DNA of 64,000 bases from Streptomyces sp. ISL-96 (GCF_018614035.1 NZ_JAGGPA010000023.1:1-64000), one strand, 5' to 3'. Numbered from the stretch's first letter, positions 44,328-53,345 are shown. Made by a program: numbers and translations. Notes: generated from the letters alone by a model not told the origin.

Positions 44328-44354
44328 GGAACCCACAAGGCGTGGGCGGTGTAT
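44328..44354 (+). promoter_or_regulatory. Second ECF-type promoter, same motif and spacing
   Basis: GGAACCCA (44328-44335), 12 bases, GGTGTAT (44348-44354), matching 42900-42926. It lies 62 bases before the next gene start (44417), placing that gene under the same sigma factor. Confidence 0.65.
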
Positions 44355-44416
44355 GAGAAGTGACACCGCAGTGAGGTGCCACCACAGTGCGGCGACGCAT
44401 CGACGGGGGACGAACC

Positions 44417-45154
44417 ATGCGATTGCTACGACGACTTGCCGCCCTTGCCGGGGTGGTGCTCGCGATGATTCTGCTGGGTGCGTCACGGGCTGCGGCGGGC
44501 GGTCCGACCAGCGTGCTCGTGGTCTCGCCGGACAGCGGACAGGCCGCTTCGCTCTACCACACGGCCGCCCGCTACCAGGAGTTGCAGAAGCACCTCGGTC
44601 CCGGGGAGGCGCACGGAGTGCGCGAGCGTCCCCTGGAGATTGACGGCGCGGTGGACGAGGGCGGGACATGGCGCCGGCTCACCGTGACGTGGCTTCGGCA
44701 CGATGTGTCCGTGTGGCGGGTGGACCGGGTGCACCTGCCGAAGAAGGCCGGCCCGATATGGGTCAGCACGCAGACCGAGGGCCAGTCCGTGCCCGCCGAG
44801 CGCTGGCACCTGGCCGACGAGCCTGCGAAGCTGCGCGTCCTGCTGGACCGGCTGGGCGTGCTGGGCAAGGAAGCCGGTGCCCCCGGTGCGGCGGGCGTGG
44901 GCGGCGGCGACTTCCCGCCGGACTTTGTCAGCGGGTCCGAAGCCGAAGCGGCGGAACCGGGAGCGGCTGAATCCGGCGTGGCCGCGCTGGGCCGGCCGGG
45001 TGACGGCGCCGGCTCGGCGGACTGGTGGTGGGCGATACCGGGGCTGGCGGCCGGGTCCCTGATCGGTTTCGCCGGGGTCACTCTGGTCCGGCGCGGCACG
45101 GCCCGGCGGGAGCCTGGCCCGCCGGGGCCGCGCCGTCAACTCATCGACACCTGA
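44417..45154 (+). CDS. Secreted membrane-anchored protein, likely target of the ECF sigma
   Basis: 245 residues; ATG 44417 follows GGGGA. A signal peptide (LLRRLAALAGVVLAMILLG) is followed by an extracytoplasmic domain with TSVLVVSPDSGQAASLYHTA and DVSVWRVDRVHLPKKAGPIW, an Ala/Gly-rich spacer and one C-terminal transmembrane helix (WWWAIPGLAAGSLIGFAGVTL). The matching promoter motif makes it a probable output of the sigma factor. I do not recognise the family; a cell-envelope stress role is a guess. Confidence 0.75.
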   Translation: MRLLRRLAALAGVVLAMILLGASRAAAGGPTSVLVVSPDSGQAASLYHTAARYQELQKHLGPGEAHGVRERPLEIDGAVDEGGTWRRLTVTWLRHDVSVWRVDRVHLPKKAGPIWVSTQTEGQSVPAERWHLADEPAKLRVLLDRLGVLGKEAGAPGAAGVGGGDFPPDFVSGSEAEAAEPGAAESGVAALGRPGDGAGSADWWWAIPGLAAGSLIGFAGVTLVRRGTARREPGPPGPRRQLIDT

Positions 45155-45177
45155 AGGGCATCAGGCAGGGTTCGCCG

Positions 45178-46449
45178 TCAGTCCGTGGGGAGGCCCGGTG
45201 CTGGGAAGGCGGCCATGAGGTCGGCCACTTCGGCGCGGATCGCGGCGAGGGCGTCCTCGTCGCCGGCGCGGGCGGCGGTGACGCCCCGGTCGATCCAGTC
45301 GGCGACGGCCGGCATGTGTTCCGCGGCAAGACCGCGCGAGGTGAGGGAGGGGGTGCCGATGCGGACTCCGGACGGGTCGAACGGCTTCCTCGGGTCGTAC
45401 GGGACGGTGTTGTAGTTGACGACGATCCCGGCCCGGTCCAGGGCCTTCGCCGCCACCTTGCCGGGCACGTCCTTGGGGGTGAGGTCCATCAGGATCAGGT
45501 GGTTGTCGGTGCCGCCCGAGACCAGGTCGAAGCCGCGGGCCAGCAGGGCCTCGGCGAGCGCCTTGGCGTTGTCGACGACCGCGTGCGCGTAGTCGCGGAA
45601 GGAGGGCTGGGCCGCCTCGTGGAGGGCGACGGCGATGGCCGCTGTGGTCTGGTTGTGCGGGCCGCCCTGGAGGCCGGGGAAGACCGCCTTGTCGATGGCC
45701 TTCGCGTGCTCCTCGCGGGACATCAGCATCGCGCCGCGGGGGCCGCGCAGGGTCTTGTGCGTGGTCGTGGAGATCACGTCGGCGTGCGGGACCGGGGACG
45801 GGTGGGCGCCGCCGGCGATCAGGCCGGCGATGTGGGCGACATCCGCGACGAGCACGGCGCCGGACTCGCGGGCGATCTCCGCGAAGGCGGCGAAGTCGAT
45901 GGTGCGGGGGAGGGCGGTGCCACCGCAGAAGATCAGTTTCGGGCGTTCCTTGAGCGCGAGGTCGCGGACCTCGTCGAAGTCGATGAGCCCCGTGTCCTGG
46001 CGTACGCCGTACTGGACGCCGCGGAACCACTTGCCGGTGGCCGAGACGCCCCAGCCGTGGGTGAGGTGGCCGCCCATCGGGAGGGCCATGCCCATCACGG
46101 TGTCGCCGGGCTCGGCGAAGGCGAGGTAGACGGCGAGGTTGGCCGGCGAGCCGGAGTAGGGCTGGACGTTGGCGTGGTCGACGCCGAACAGGGCCTTGGC
46201 GCGGGCGGTGGCGAGCCGTTCGACCTGGTCGATGTTCTGCTGGCCCTCGTAGTAGCGCCGGCCCGCGTAGCCCTCGCTGTACTTGTTCTGCAGCACGGTG
46301 CCGGAGGCTTCGAGTACGGCCTGCGAGACGTAGTTCTCACTGGGGATCAGGCGCAGGGTGTCGGCCTGGAGCTGTTCCTCGGCTCCGACCAGGGCGGCCA
46401 GTTCGGGGTCCGTGGCGGAGAGGGCGGGGTGGCTGAGCGGGAGAGTCAT
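45178..46449 (-). CDS. glyA: Serine hydroxymethyltransferase
   Basis: 423 residues, normal length; the ATG at 46449 follows GGAGGACAAG. Signatures include NYVSQAVLEASGT, YYEGQQNIDQVE, VLVADVAHIAGLI and the PLP-lysine region ISTTTHKTLRGPRGA (Lys of THK). It converts serine and tetrahydrofolate to glycine and methylene-THF. The leader carries a ZTP riboswitch, linking it to purine and one-carbon status. It converges on the ECF-regulated gene. Confidence 0.97.
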   Translation of the reverse strand: MTLPLSHPALSATDPELAALVGAEEQLQADTLRLIPSENYVSQAVLEASGTVLQNKYSEGYAGRRYYEGQQNIDQVERLATARAKALFGVDHANVQPYSGSPANLAVYLAFAEPGDTVMGMALPMGGHLTHGWGVSATGKWFRGVQYGVRQDTGLIDFDEVRDLALKERPKLIFCGGTALPRTIDFAAFAEIARESGAVLVADVAHIAGLIAGGAHPSPVPHADVISTTTHKTLRGPRGAMLMSREEHAKAIDKAVFPGLQGGPHNQTTAAIAVALHEAAQPSFRDYAHAVVDNAKALAEALLARGFDLVSGGTDNHLILMDLTPKDVPGKVAAKALDRAGIVVNYNTVPYDPRKPFDPSGVRIGTPSLTSRGLAAEHMPAVADWIDRGVTAARAGDEDALAAIRAEVADLMAAFPAPGLPTD

Positions 46450-46491
46450 CTTGTCCTCCGGGGCGAGCGGTCGGTGTCCGGTCGTGATCCC

Positions 46492-46580
46492 GGGGTGCCC
46501 AGGCGGGCGGCACCTCGTGCTGTGTTCCCCGCACGGCTTCCCCGCGGTCTGTTCCGCGTACGCCAGTCGCCGTGCTTACC
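46492..46580 (-). ncRNA. ZTP (pfl) riboswitch in the glyA leader
   Basis: On the minus strand, GCACGGC (46575-46569) pairs with GCCGTGC, enclosing the conserved GACTGGCG and a CGCGG/CCGCG hairpin followed by GGGAAG. Downstream, GGTGCC pairs with GGCACC around the signature CCGCCTGGGCA. These are the hallmark sequences of the ZTP motif. The aptamer ends about 44 bases before the glyA ATG, so it may control transcription or access to the GGAGG ribosome site. Confidence 0.92.
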
Positions 46581-46699
46581 GGCCACCCTAGCGGCCCACC
46601 GCAAAGCATGGTTTCTTCGTCCGGCATACGAGCGACGATAGAAAGGGGCACCATCCCTGCCCCTCGCCGGATGGATTTGTTTCGACGATCGGAGACCCC

Positions 46700-47908
46700 G
46701 TGTCGACCACCCAAGCCGCCCTCGCCTCTGCCGAGGCTCACAGCGCGCACAACTACCATCCTCTTCCCATCGTCGTGTCGTCGGCGGACGGCGCCTGGAT
46801 GACCGACATCGAGGGGCGCCGCTACCTCGACATGCTCGCCGGGTACTCGGCGCTGAACTTCGGCCACTGCAACCGCCGGCTCATCGATGCCGCCAAGGCG
46901 CAGCTCGACAGGGTGACGCTGACCTCCCGCGCCTTCCATCACGACCGGTTCGCCGAGTTCTGCACGCAGCTCGCCGAGCTGTGCGGCATGGACATGGTGC
47001 TGCCGATGAATACGGGGGCCGAGGCGGTGGAGACCGCCGTGAAGACGGCCCGCAAGTGGGGCTACAAGGTGAAGGGCGTGCTGGACGGCCGAGCGAAGAT
47101 TGTCGTCGCGGGCAACAATTTCCACGGCCGTACGACGACGATCGTCAGCTTCTCGACCGACCACGAGGCCCGCGCGGACTTCGGCCCGTACACCCCGGGC
47201 TTCGAGATCGTCCCGTACGGAGATCTGACCGCGCTGAACGCCGCGGTGACCGAGAACACCGTGGCCGTGCTGCTCGAACCGATCCAGGGGGAGGCGGGCG
47301 TCCTGGTGCCGCCGGCCGGGTACCTGGCGGGCGTACGGGAGTTGACCCGCGAGCGGAACGTGCTCTTCATCGCGGACGAGATCCAGTCGGGTCTCGGGCG
47401 TACGGGAAAGACCTTCGCCTGCGAGCACGAGGGCGTCGTCCCCGACATGTACGTCCTGGGCAAGGCGCTCGGCGGCGGCGTCGTGCCGGTGTCCGCCGTC
47501 GTGTCGTCGGCCGAGGTGCTGGGGGTGTACAAGCCGGGTGAGCACGGTTCGACGTTCGGCGGAAATCCGCTGGCCTGCGCGGTGGCGCTGGAGGTCATCG
47601 CGATGCTGCGCACCGGCGAGTTCCAGCAGCGCGCCACCGAGCTCGGCGACCACCTCCACCAGCAGCTGGGCCTGCTGGTGGGCGGCGGCGCGGTGGAGGC
47701 GGTGCGCGGCCGCGGGCTGTGGGCGGGCGTCGACATCGCCCCGTCGCGCGGCACCGGCCGCCAGATCTCCGAGAAGCTGATGGACCGGGGCGTCCTGGTC
47801 AAGGACACCCACGGTCCGACCATCCGGATCGCCCCGCCGCTGGTGATCAGCAAGGAGGACCTGGATTGGGGCCTCGACCAGCTCGGCGCGGTGCTGGCGG
47901 GCCGGTAG
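46700..47908 (+). CDS. rocD: Ornithine-oxo-acid transaminase
   Basis: 402 residues; GTG 46700 follows CGGAGA. Class-III PLP aminotransferase signatures: LDMLAGYSALNFGHCN, NTGAEAVETAVK, NFHGRTTTIVSFS, FIADEIQSGLGRTG and YVLGKALGGGVVPVS, with the PLP Lys in LGKALGG. It converts ornithine and a keto acid to glutamate semialdehyde, an entry step for proline and arginine breakdown. It diverges from glyA across a 250-base gap that contains the riboswitch. Confidence 0.95.
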   Translation: MSTTQAALASAEAHSAHNYHPLPIVVSSADGAWMTDIEGRRYLDMLAGYSALNFGHCNRRLIDAAKAQLDRVTLTSRAFHHDRFAEFCTQLAELCGMDMVLPMNTGAEAVETAVKTARKWGYKVKGVLDGRAKIVVAGNNFHGRTTTIVSFSTDHEARADFGPYTPGFEIVPYGDLTALNAAVTENTVAVLLEPIQGEAGVLVPPAGYLAGVRELTRERNVLFIADEIQSGLGRTGKTFACEHEGVVPDMYVLGKALGGGVVPVSAVVSSAEVLGVYKPGEHGSTFGGNPLACAVALEVIAMLRTGEFQQRATELGDHLHQQLGLLVGGGAVEAVRGRGLWAGVDIAPSRGTGRQISEKLMDRGVLVKDTHGPTIRIAPPLVISKEDLDWGLDQLGAVLAGR

Positions 47909-47917
47909 AGCCCTGCG

Positions 47918-47953
47918 CCGTGCGTTCGCTGCGGCGTCACAGCGAACGCACGG
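47918..47953. terminator. Hairpin terminator after rocD
   Basis: A perfect 14-base stem (CCGTGCGTTCGCTG at 47918-47931 with 47940-47953) and an eight-base loop lie between the convergent stops of rocD and the next minus-strand gene. Confidence 0.85.
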
Positions 47954-47980
47954 ATGCGGCGGCCGGGCGGGGGGCCAGGG

Positions 47981-48541
47981 TCACCGTCCTGGTTGCGGAC
48001 AGTGCACCGTGGGGTTCCATTGCTCGAACAAACCCTTCGGGTTCGTCTTGTACAGCCACACGTGCAGGTCGTAGTGGACCGGCATGCCGGGCTCATGGCC
48101 GGGCATCGGCCCGTCGAACTTCTTGCCGCCGAACATCGTCGGGCGGTCGTCGTCCGTCGTGAGGTCCTGGTCGCGGTCGACGACGACGTACTCCACCGCC
48201 ACGAGTTTCCGCTTCTCACCCTTCTTGCCGGGCTCGTACAGCAGCGCCGCCGGCCGGGCAGGGTTCGTGGAGCCGATGTTCTTGGTCTTTACGTAGTGGT
48301 AGCCCATCCCGCCCAGTTCCGGGTCGGCGACGCAGTCGTTCGTCCGCATGAAGCCGTCCTTCGGGGCGAACGGCTCCCAGAGGTACTTGGCCGTCGCCAC
48401 GTACGCCTTGGCCAGGTCGGCCTGCCTCTTCTTTTCGTTGTTGCCGTGGCTTCCGGCCCCGGCTTGTGCCGGGGCGGCCGCCAGGGCCAGCGAGGAGACG
48501 ACGGCGAGCGCGAGCGCCGCCTTGACAGTGCGTGTGGGCAT
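47981..48541 (-). CDS. Secreted protein of unknown function
   Basis: 186 residues; ATG 48541 follows AGGAG by seven bases. A signal peptide ends after APAQA. The mature part has AKYLWEPFAPKDGFMRTNDC, GGMGYHYVKTKN, KKLVAVEYVVVDRDQD-like segments and MPVHYDLHVWLYKTNPKGLF, plus two Cys that may form a disulfide. This pattern is a conserved secreted family in Actinobacteria. No catalytic role is known to me. It stands alone, followed by the rocD terminator. Confidence 0.75.
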   Translation of the reverse strand: MPTRTVKAALALAVVSSLALAAAPAQAGAGSHGNNEKKRQADLAKAYVATAKYLWEPFAPKDGFMRTNDCVADPELGGMGYHYVKTKNIGSTNPARPAALLYEPGKKGEKRKLVAVEYVVVDRDQDLTTDDDRPTMFGGKKFDGPMPGHEPGMPVHYDLHVWLYKTNPKGLFEQWNPTVHCPQPGR

Positions 48542-48703
48542 GCGGAACTCCTGGAGAGTATGAGGCGCGGCAAGGGCGCCGAGCCTGTTCGGGCCCCTCC
48601 CCCTGGACCTCACCCCGGCCCACGCGAGCAGCATGTCCGGCGGGGCGGCGCACCGCATGCCGGGTAACCCGTTAGGGATGTCCCCGGCCGCCGCCACTGC
48701 CTC

Positions 48704-49903
48704 TCAGAGGATGACGTGCGGCAGGAAGCGGGCGTACTCGTCCGTGATCAGGCCCGACGACTCCCGGATGCCGAGTCCCGCCGCCTCGTCCTCGACGACC
48801 CACGCCCCGAGCACCACGCGGTTGCCGTCGAAGTCGGGCAGGGGGGCCAACTCCTGGTAGCAGACCGGCTGTTCACGCTCCGCGCGGGCCGCGGCCGGCT
48901 CCGTGCCCGGCTCGTGGATCGTGACGCCGGCGCCCTCGCGGCCGAGCAGCGGCTTGGCGACGTATCCGGGCCCGTCGGCGGCGGCGAGCTCGCGCGGGCC
49001 GTCGAGATACGCGGCGAGCAGGTTCGGGTGGCCGGGGTAGAGCTCCCAGAGGATGGCGAGCAGCGCCTTGTTGGAGAGGAGCATCTTCCAGGCCGGTTCG
49101 ATCCAGCAGGTGGTGCCCGAGCCGCCGCCGTTGTCGAGCGTGTTCAGGACGTGCGGCCCGAAGCGGTCGGTCGTCAGCCACTCCCACGGGTAGAGCTTGA
49201 AGCAGCTGCGGATGAAGCGCAGCCGGCCGTCGACGAAGCGGCCCGAGAGCCGGTCCCAGCCGATCTGTTCGACGGACAGCGCCTCCGTGGCGATCCCGGC
49301 CTGCTGAGCGGTCTCGCGCAGGTACGCGACCGTCATGAGGTCCTCGCCGAGCTCGTCGCTCTCCGAGTGGACGAAGTGCAGCGGTCCGGGGGGCAGGAGC
49401 GGCGCCTGGCGCTTCCACGCGTCGACGAGCCGCTCGTGCAGGGAGTTCCACTGGTCGGCGCCGGGGAAGCGCTCCTCCATCCAGAACCACTGCGGGCTGG
49501 CCGCCTCCACCAACGAGGTGGGTGTGTCGGCGTTGTACTCCAGCATCTTGGCGGGGCCCGTGCCGTCGTACCGCAGATCGAACCGCCCGTAGATGGAGGG
49601 GAGTTCGGCGCGTCGCCGCCAGGAGGTGGCGATCCGGGAGGCCAGTCGCGGGTTCGTGATGCCGAGGTCGGCGAAGCGGTCGTGCTCCACGATGTGCGCG
49701 GCGGCGGCCAGGCACATGGCGTGCAGTTCCTCGACGACCTCCTCCAGCGCCTCCACCTCGGGCAGCGAGAATTCGTAGTACGCGCTCTCGTCCCAGTACG
49801 GGCGCAGCGACCCGTCCGGGAAGCGGGTCAGCGGGTAGATGAGGCCCTGCTCCTCGACGGTCTGCTGCCAGCCGGGGCGTGGTTCGATCGTGTGTCGCTT
49901 CAT
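48704..49903 (-). CDS. Glutathionylspermidine-synthase-like ATP-grasp protein (YgiC-like)
   Basis: 399 residues; ATG 49903 with GGACC upstream, a weak site. Signatures: IEPRPGWQQTVEEQGLIY, YWDESAYYEFS, RFDLRYDGTGPAKMLEYNAD (ATP and metal site), NNGGGSGTTCWIEPAWK-like stretch and KPLLGREGAGV. This is the GSP_synth fold, also found in E. coli YgiC. It may ligate a peptide or amine using ATP; the true substrate is unknown. The neighbouring lipoprotein is likely its partner, as with ygiB-ygiC. Confidence 0.85.
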   Translation of the reverse strand: MKRHTIEPRPGWQQTVEEQGLIYPLTRFPDGSLRPYWDESAYYEFSLPEVEALEEVVEELHAMCLAAAAHIVEHDRFADLGITNPRLASRIATSWRRRAELPSIYGRFDLRYDGTGPAKMLEYNADTPTSLVEAASPQWFWMEERFPGADQWNSLHERLVDAWKRQAPLLPPGPLHFVHSESDELGEDLMTVAYLRETAQQAGIATEALSVEQIGWDRLSGRFVDGRLRFIRSCFKLYPWEWLTTDRFGPHVLNTLDNGGGSGTTCWIEPAWKMLLSNKALLAILWELYPGHPNLLAAYLDGPRELAAADGPGYVAKPLLGREGAGVTIHEPGTEPAAARAEREQPVCYQELAPLPDFDGNRVVLGAWVVEDEAAGLGIRESSGLITDEYARFLPHVIL

Positions 49904-49932
49904 CGGTTCAGGTCCGGTCCGGGCCCGGTCCG

Positions 49933-50223
49933 TCAGCCGCCGCCGGAGCCGGAGCCGGAGCCGAAGCCGCCCCGGTCGACCGCGGACTTGTCGAAGCTGC
50001 CGTCCGTCACCTTGCCGCTGCTGACGCGGCCGCCGTAGTAGTACCGGCCGGAGCTGCTGGAGCCGTCGTCGTCGCACTCGTAGTCCGGCAGCACTTCCTG
50101 GGTGACCGGGTCCACGCACCGCCGGTCCGGCTCCGAGCCGCAGGCGGTGAGCGTCGCCGCGAGTACGCCCATGCCTCCGAGCAGGACCGTGCCTGACCTC
50201 AGTTTGCGCCGTCGTGCCGCCAT
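49933..50223 (-). CDS. Small Gly/Ser-rich lipoprotein, YgiB-like partner
   Basis: 96 residues from ATG 50223. The lipobox is LTACG (Cys at ~28). It is rich in Asp and Ser (CVDPVTQEVLPDYECDDD) and ends in a Gly/Ser tail (GSGSGSGGG). The three Cys after the lipobox may form a disulfide. It lies 29 bases before the ATP-grasp gene, consistent with one operon, and resembles the small lipoproteins of ygiBC-type pairs. Confidence 0.8.
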   Translation of the reverse strand: MAARRRKLRSGTVLLGGMGVLAATLTACGSEPDRRCVDPVTQEVLPDYECDDDGSSSSGRYYYGGRVSSGKVTDGSFDKSAVDRGGFGSGSGSGGG

Positions 50224-50338
50224 GTCCCGGCCCCTCCCCCGTCGTTCGAACAGATACTCCAGACCGTCCGACAGACTAGATGGCCCGCTCCGGCCGCCGG
50301 AACCCGGTGCACCATCTCCACCCCTCTAGAGTCGGTTT

Positions 50339-51202
50339 GTGATCCTTGGGATGATCTGCGCGCTCTCTTCGGCGGTTTGCATCGGCATGGCCTCCGTGCT
50401 CCAGGCCGTCGGGGCCCGCGCCGCGCGGCTCGGCACCGGCAGCGGAGTCGACGTGGCGCTGATGCTGCGTGCCCTGCGTCAGTGGCGGTACGTCGCCGCT
50501 CTCGCCCTCTACGGCCTCAGCTTCACGCTCCAGATCGTCGCCCTGCTCACCATCCCCATCTACGCCGTCGAGGCCGCCCAGGCCGCGAGCCTCGCCGTCA
50601 CCGCCGTGCTCGCCACCCGCGTGCTGAAGGTCCGGCTCCGGGGTACGGAGTGGGCCGCGGTGGCCGTGGTCTGCGCGGGCCTGGCGATGCTCGGGCTGTC
50701 CGTCGGCGCGGAGGGCGGGAGCGACGGCCCGGCCGCCCTGCGGTACGCCATGCTCGGCGTCGCCTTCGCCGTGCTGCTCACGGGCGCCGCGGCGGGCCGC
50801 CTGCCGGGCCGGGCCCGCGCGCTGGTCCTGGGCTTCGGCGCGGGCACCGGCTTCGGGGTGGTGTCGGTCTCGGTGCGGCTGCTCGACGACCTGGCGCCGT
50901 CGGCGCTCGTCGCGAATGCGGCCGTGTACGCGCTGCTGCTGGGCGGCGGCACGGCGTTCCTGCTGCTCACGTCGGCGTTGCAGCGCGGCTCGGTGACCAC
51001 GGCGACGGCGGGCATGGTGGTCGGCGAGACGATCGGCCCGGCCGTGGTGGGTGTCGTGTGGCTCGGCGACCGTACGCGGGAGGGCCTGGTGATGCCGGCG
51101 GCCGTGGGCTTCGCGGTGGCGGTGGCGGGCGCACTGGCCCTGGCCCGCTTCGGCGAACCCCCGGCGATCGCGGCCGCGGCGGGACCGGCCGACGCACCGT
51201 AG
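50339..51202 (+). CDS. EamA/DMT-type transporter-like membrane protein
   Basis: 287 residues from GTG 50339. About ten hydrophobic segments in two halves (for example LSSAVCIGMASVLQAVGARA and TAGMVVGETIGPAVVGVVWLG) match the DMT family of Streptomyces. A role in metabolite export is plausible but no substrate can be named. The start has no strong ribosome site. It ends the block before the MocR gene on the other strand; 51203-51386 shows no further gene. Confidence 0.8.
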   Translation: MILGMICALSSAVCIGMASVLQAVGARAARLGTGSGVDVALMLRALRQWRYVAALALYGLSFTLQIVALLTIPIYAVEAAQAASLAVTAVLATRVLKVRLRGTEWAAVAVVCAGLAMLGLSVGAEGGSDGPAALRYAMLGVAFAVLLTGAAAGRLPGRARALVLGFGAGTGFGVVSVSVRLLDDLAPSALVANAAVYALLLGGGTAFLLLTSALQRGSVTTATAGMVVGETIGPAVVGVVWLGDRTREGLVMPAAVGFAVAVAGALALARFGEPPAIAAAAGPADAP

Positions 51203-51386
51203 GGCGGGGGAGAAAAAGGACACCGGGACGCCCCCCGCGCACCAGCCCGACCGCAGTGGTTTATCGTTCACCCTTGCGTGGAGTGCTGCCGCCGAAAGGT
51301 GGCCGCCCACGCAGCGCCCCGGTCGGTCCCCCCGTCCGGCCGGGGCGCCCCCCTCTCCCTTCTCCCTCCCCTCCCCCGCGAGACCG

Positions 51387-52796
51387 TCACGGCAGCGCCC
51401 GGCACAGCGCCTCCAGCGCCCCCGCCCACGCGCTGTCCGGCGGCGTCGCGTACCCCACCACCAGCGCGTCCCGGTCCCGCTGCCCCGACGGATGCCGGAA
51501 GCTGCCCACGCGGCCCAGCGCGAGCCCCTGCCACGCCGCCGCCTGCACCACGGACCGTTCCGTACCCGCCGGCAGTTCGACCACCGCGTGCAGCCCCGCC
51601 GCGATCCCCGTCACCCGTACCTCCGGCGCCCGTTCCGCGAGCGCCGCCACCAGCTGGTCGCGCCGCCGCCGGTAGCGCAGCCGCATCGAGCGCACATGTC
51701 GGTCGTACGCTCCCGAGCCGATGAACTCCGCGAGGGTCAGCTGGTCCAGCGCGCTCGACACCCAGTCGACCACCCCCTTCGCCGCCGTCACCTCCTCCAC
51801 CAGTGACTCCGGCAGCACCATCCAGGCCAGCCGCAGCCCCGGCGCGAGCGACTTGCTCGCGGTCCCCAGGTAGACCACACGCTCGGGATCGAGTCCCTGA
51901 AGGGCGCCGACCGGCTGCCTGTCGTAACGGAACTCCCCGTCGTAGTCGTCCTCCAGGATCAGCCCGCCCGTACCCCGCGCCCAGTCGACGGCCGCCGCGC
52001 GCCGGTCCGGATGCAGGGCGACCCCCATCGGGAACTGGTGAGCCGGCGTCAGCAGCACCGCCCCCGCCGCCCGCAGCTCCGCCAGCTCCCCCGTGCGCGA
52101 ACCATGCCCGTCGAACCCGAGCGCCGGGGTGCGCAGCCCGGCCTCCGTGAGCAGGTCCCGGTGGAAGTGGAGACCGTACGACTCCACCGCCACCTCCCGT
52201 ACGCGCCGCTGCCCGAGCACCTTCGCGATCAGCTGCAGCCCGTGCACGAACCCGGAGCAGATGACAACGCGGTCCGGCGTGGCCCGTACGCCGCGCGCCC
52301 GCGCCAGATACTCCGCGACGGCGGTACGCAGCTCGACGCGCCCGCGCGGATCGCCGTACCCGAACGCCTCGTGGGGCGCGGCGGTCAGCGCGCGCCTGGC
52401 CGCCTTCAGCCATTCGGCACGCGGAAAGGAGGCGAGGTCCGGGGCGCCGGGCATGAGGCTGTACGCCGGTGTACGCCGCGCACTGTGCCGCGTCACGGCA
52501 GCGGGCGGCCCGGCCTTGCGCGGCGCGGCCACGGCCCGCTGCGCGACGCGCGTGCCCGATCCCTGACGGGCCGTGAGCCAGCCCTCGGCGACGAGTTCGG
52601 CGTACGCGTCGGCGACGGTGTTACGGGCGACGCCCAGGTCGACGGCGAGCGACCGCGAGGACGGCAGCCGCGTCCCGGGGGCCAGCCTGCCCGTACGGAC
52701 GGCTTCACGCAGGGCGTTCATCAGGCCCGTACGGAGCCCGGAACCACCCAGCTCCACATGCAGGTCGACGCCGTAAGTTGCCCATGAATCCGTCAC
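51387..52796 (-). CDS. MocR/PdxR-type regulator (GntR HTH plus aminotransferase domain)
   Basis: 469 residues from GTG 52796. The N-terminal winged helix is GLRTGLMNALREAVRTGRL with RLPSSRSLAVDLGVARNTV. The C-terminal type-I aminotransferase fold has the PLP region LGTASKSLAPGLRLAWMVL with the Lys in ASKSL. This is the MocR subfamily of GntR regulators, which sense PLP or amino compounds. It diverges from the AhpD-like gene (52844), with a 47-base intergenic region holding ATGGACCAT as a possible operator core. Confidence 0.9.
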   Translation of the reverse strand: MTDSWATYGVDLHVELGGSGLRTGLMNALREAVRTGRLAPGTRLPSSRSLAVDLGVARNTVADAYAELVAEGWLTARQGSGTRVAQRAVAAPRKAGPPAAVTRHSARRTPAYSLMPGAPDLASFPRAEWLKAARRALTAAPHEAFGYGDPRGRVELRTAVAEYLARARGVRATPDRVVICSGFVHGLQLIAKVLGQRRVREVAVESYGLHFHRDLLTEAGLRTPALGFDGHGSRTGELAELRAAGAVLLTPAHQFPMGVALHPDRRAAAVDWARGTGGLILEDDYDGEFRYDRQPVGALQGLDPERVVYLGTASKSLAPGLRLAWMVLPESLVEEVTAAKGVVDWVSSALDQLTLAEFIGSGAYDRHVRSMRLRYRRRRDQLVAALAERAPEVRVTGIAAGLHAVVELPAGTERSVVQAAAWQGLALGRVGSFRHPSGQRDRDALVVGYATPPDSAWAGALEALCRALP

Positions 52797-52843
52797 ATAA
52801 ATGGACCATACCGGTGTGCTATCAGCCCCGTAGCGTCGTCCCC

Positions 52844-53332
52844 ATGACGACAGAAAAGGCCCCCGAACACACCCTCCGCCTGGACATGGCCAAGCTGGCG
52901 CCCGAGGTCTACAAGGCCATGGTCACGGTCGACGCCGCAGCCAAGAAGGGCCTCGACCCGTTCCTGGTCGAGCTGGTCAAGATCCGCGCGTCACAGATCA
53001 ACCACTGCGCGTTCTGCCTCGACATGCACGCCAAGGACGCGCTGGCCGCCGGCGAGACGATCGAGCGGATCACCCAGCTCGCCGCCTGGGAGGAATCCCG
53101 GCACTTCTACACCGAGCAGGAAGCCGCCGCACTGGAACTCACCGAAGCGGTGACCGTCCTGACAGACGGATTCGTCCCCGACGAGGTGTGGGAGCGGGCC
53201 GCCAAGCACTTCGACGACACCCAACTGGCCCACCTGACCGCCGTGATCACGGTCATCAACGCCTGGAACCGCTTCGCCGTGACCACCCGCATGGTCCCCG
53301 GCCACTACACCCCGGGCGCCCTCAAGCGCTGA
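52844..53332 (+). CDS. AhpD/carboxymuconolactone-decarboxylase-family protein
   Basis: 162 residues; ATG 52844. The CxxC active site with histidine is in HCAFCLDMHAKDA (about 62-74), typical of AhpD-like peroxidase helpers. It probably reduces peroxides or acts on small hydroxy acids in the cytoplasm. Divergent from the MocR gene, a common pairing in Streptomyces, so regulation by it is likely. Ends 13 bases before the converging DUF3592 gene. Confidence 0.9.
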   Translation: MTTEKAPEHTLRLDMAKLAPEVYKAMVTVDAAAKKGLDPFLVELVKIRASQINHCAFCLDMHAKDALAAGETIERITQLAAWEESRHFYTEQEAAALELTEAVTVLTDGFVPDEVWERAAKHFDDTQLAHLTAVITVINAWNRFAVTTRMVPGHYTPGALKR

Positions 53333-53345
53333 GCCACAACCGCGA

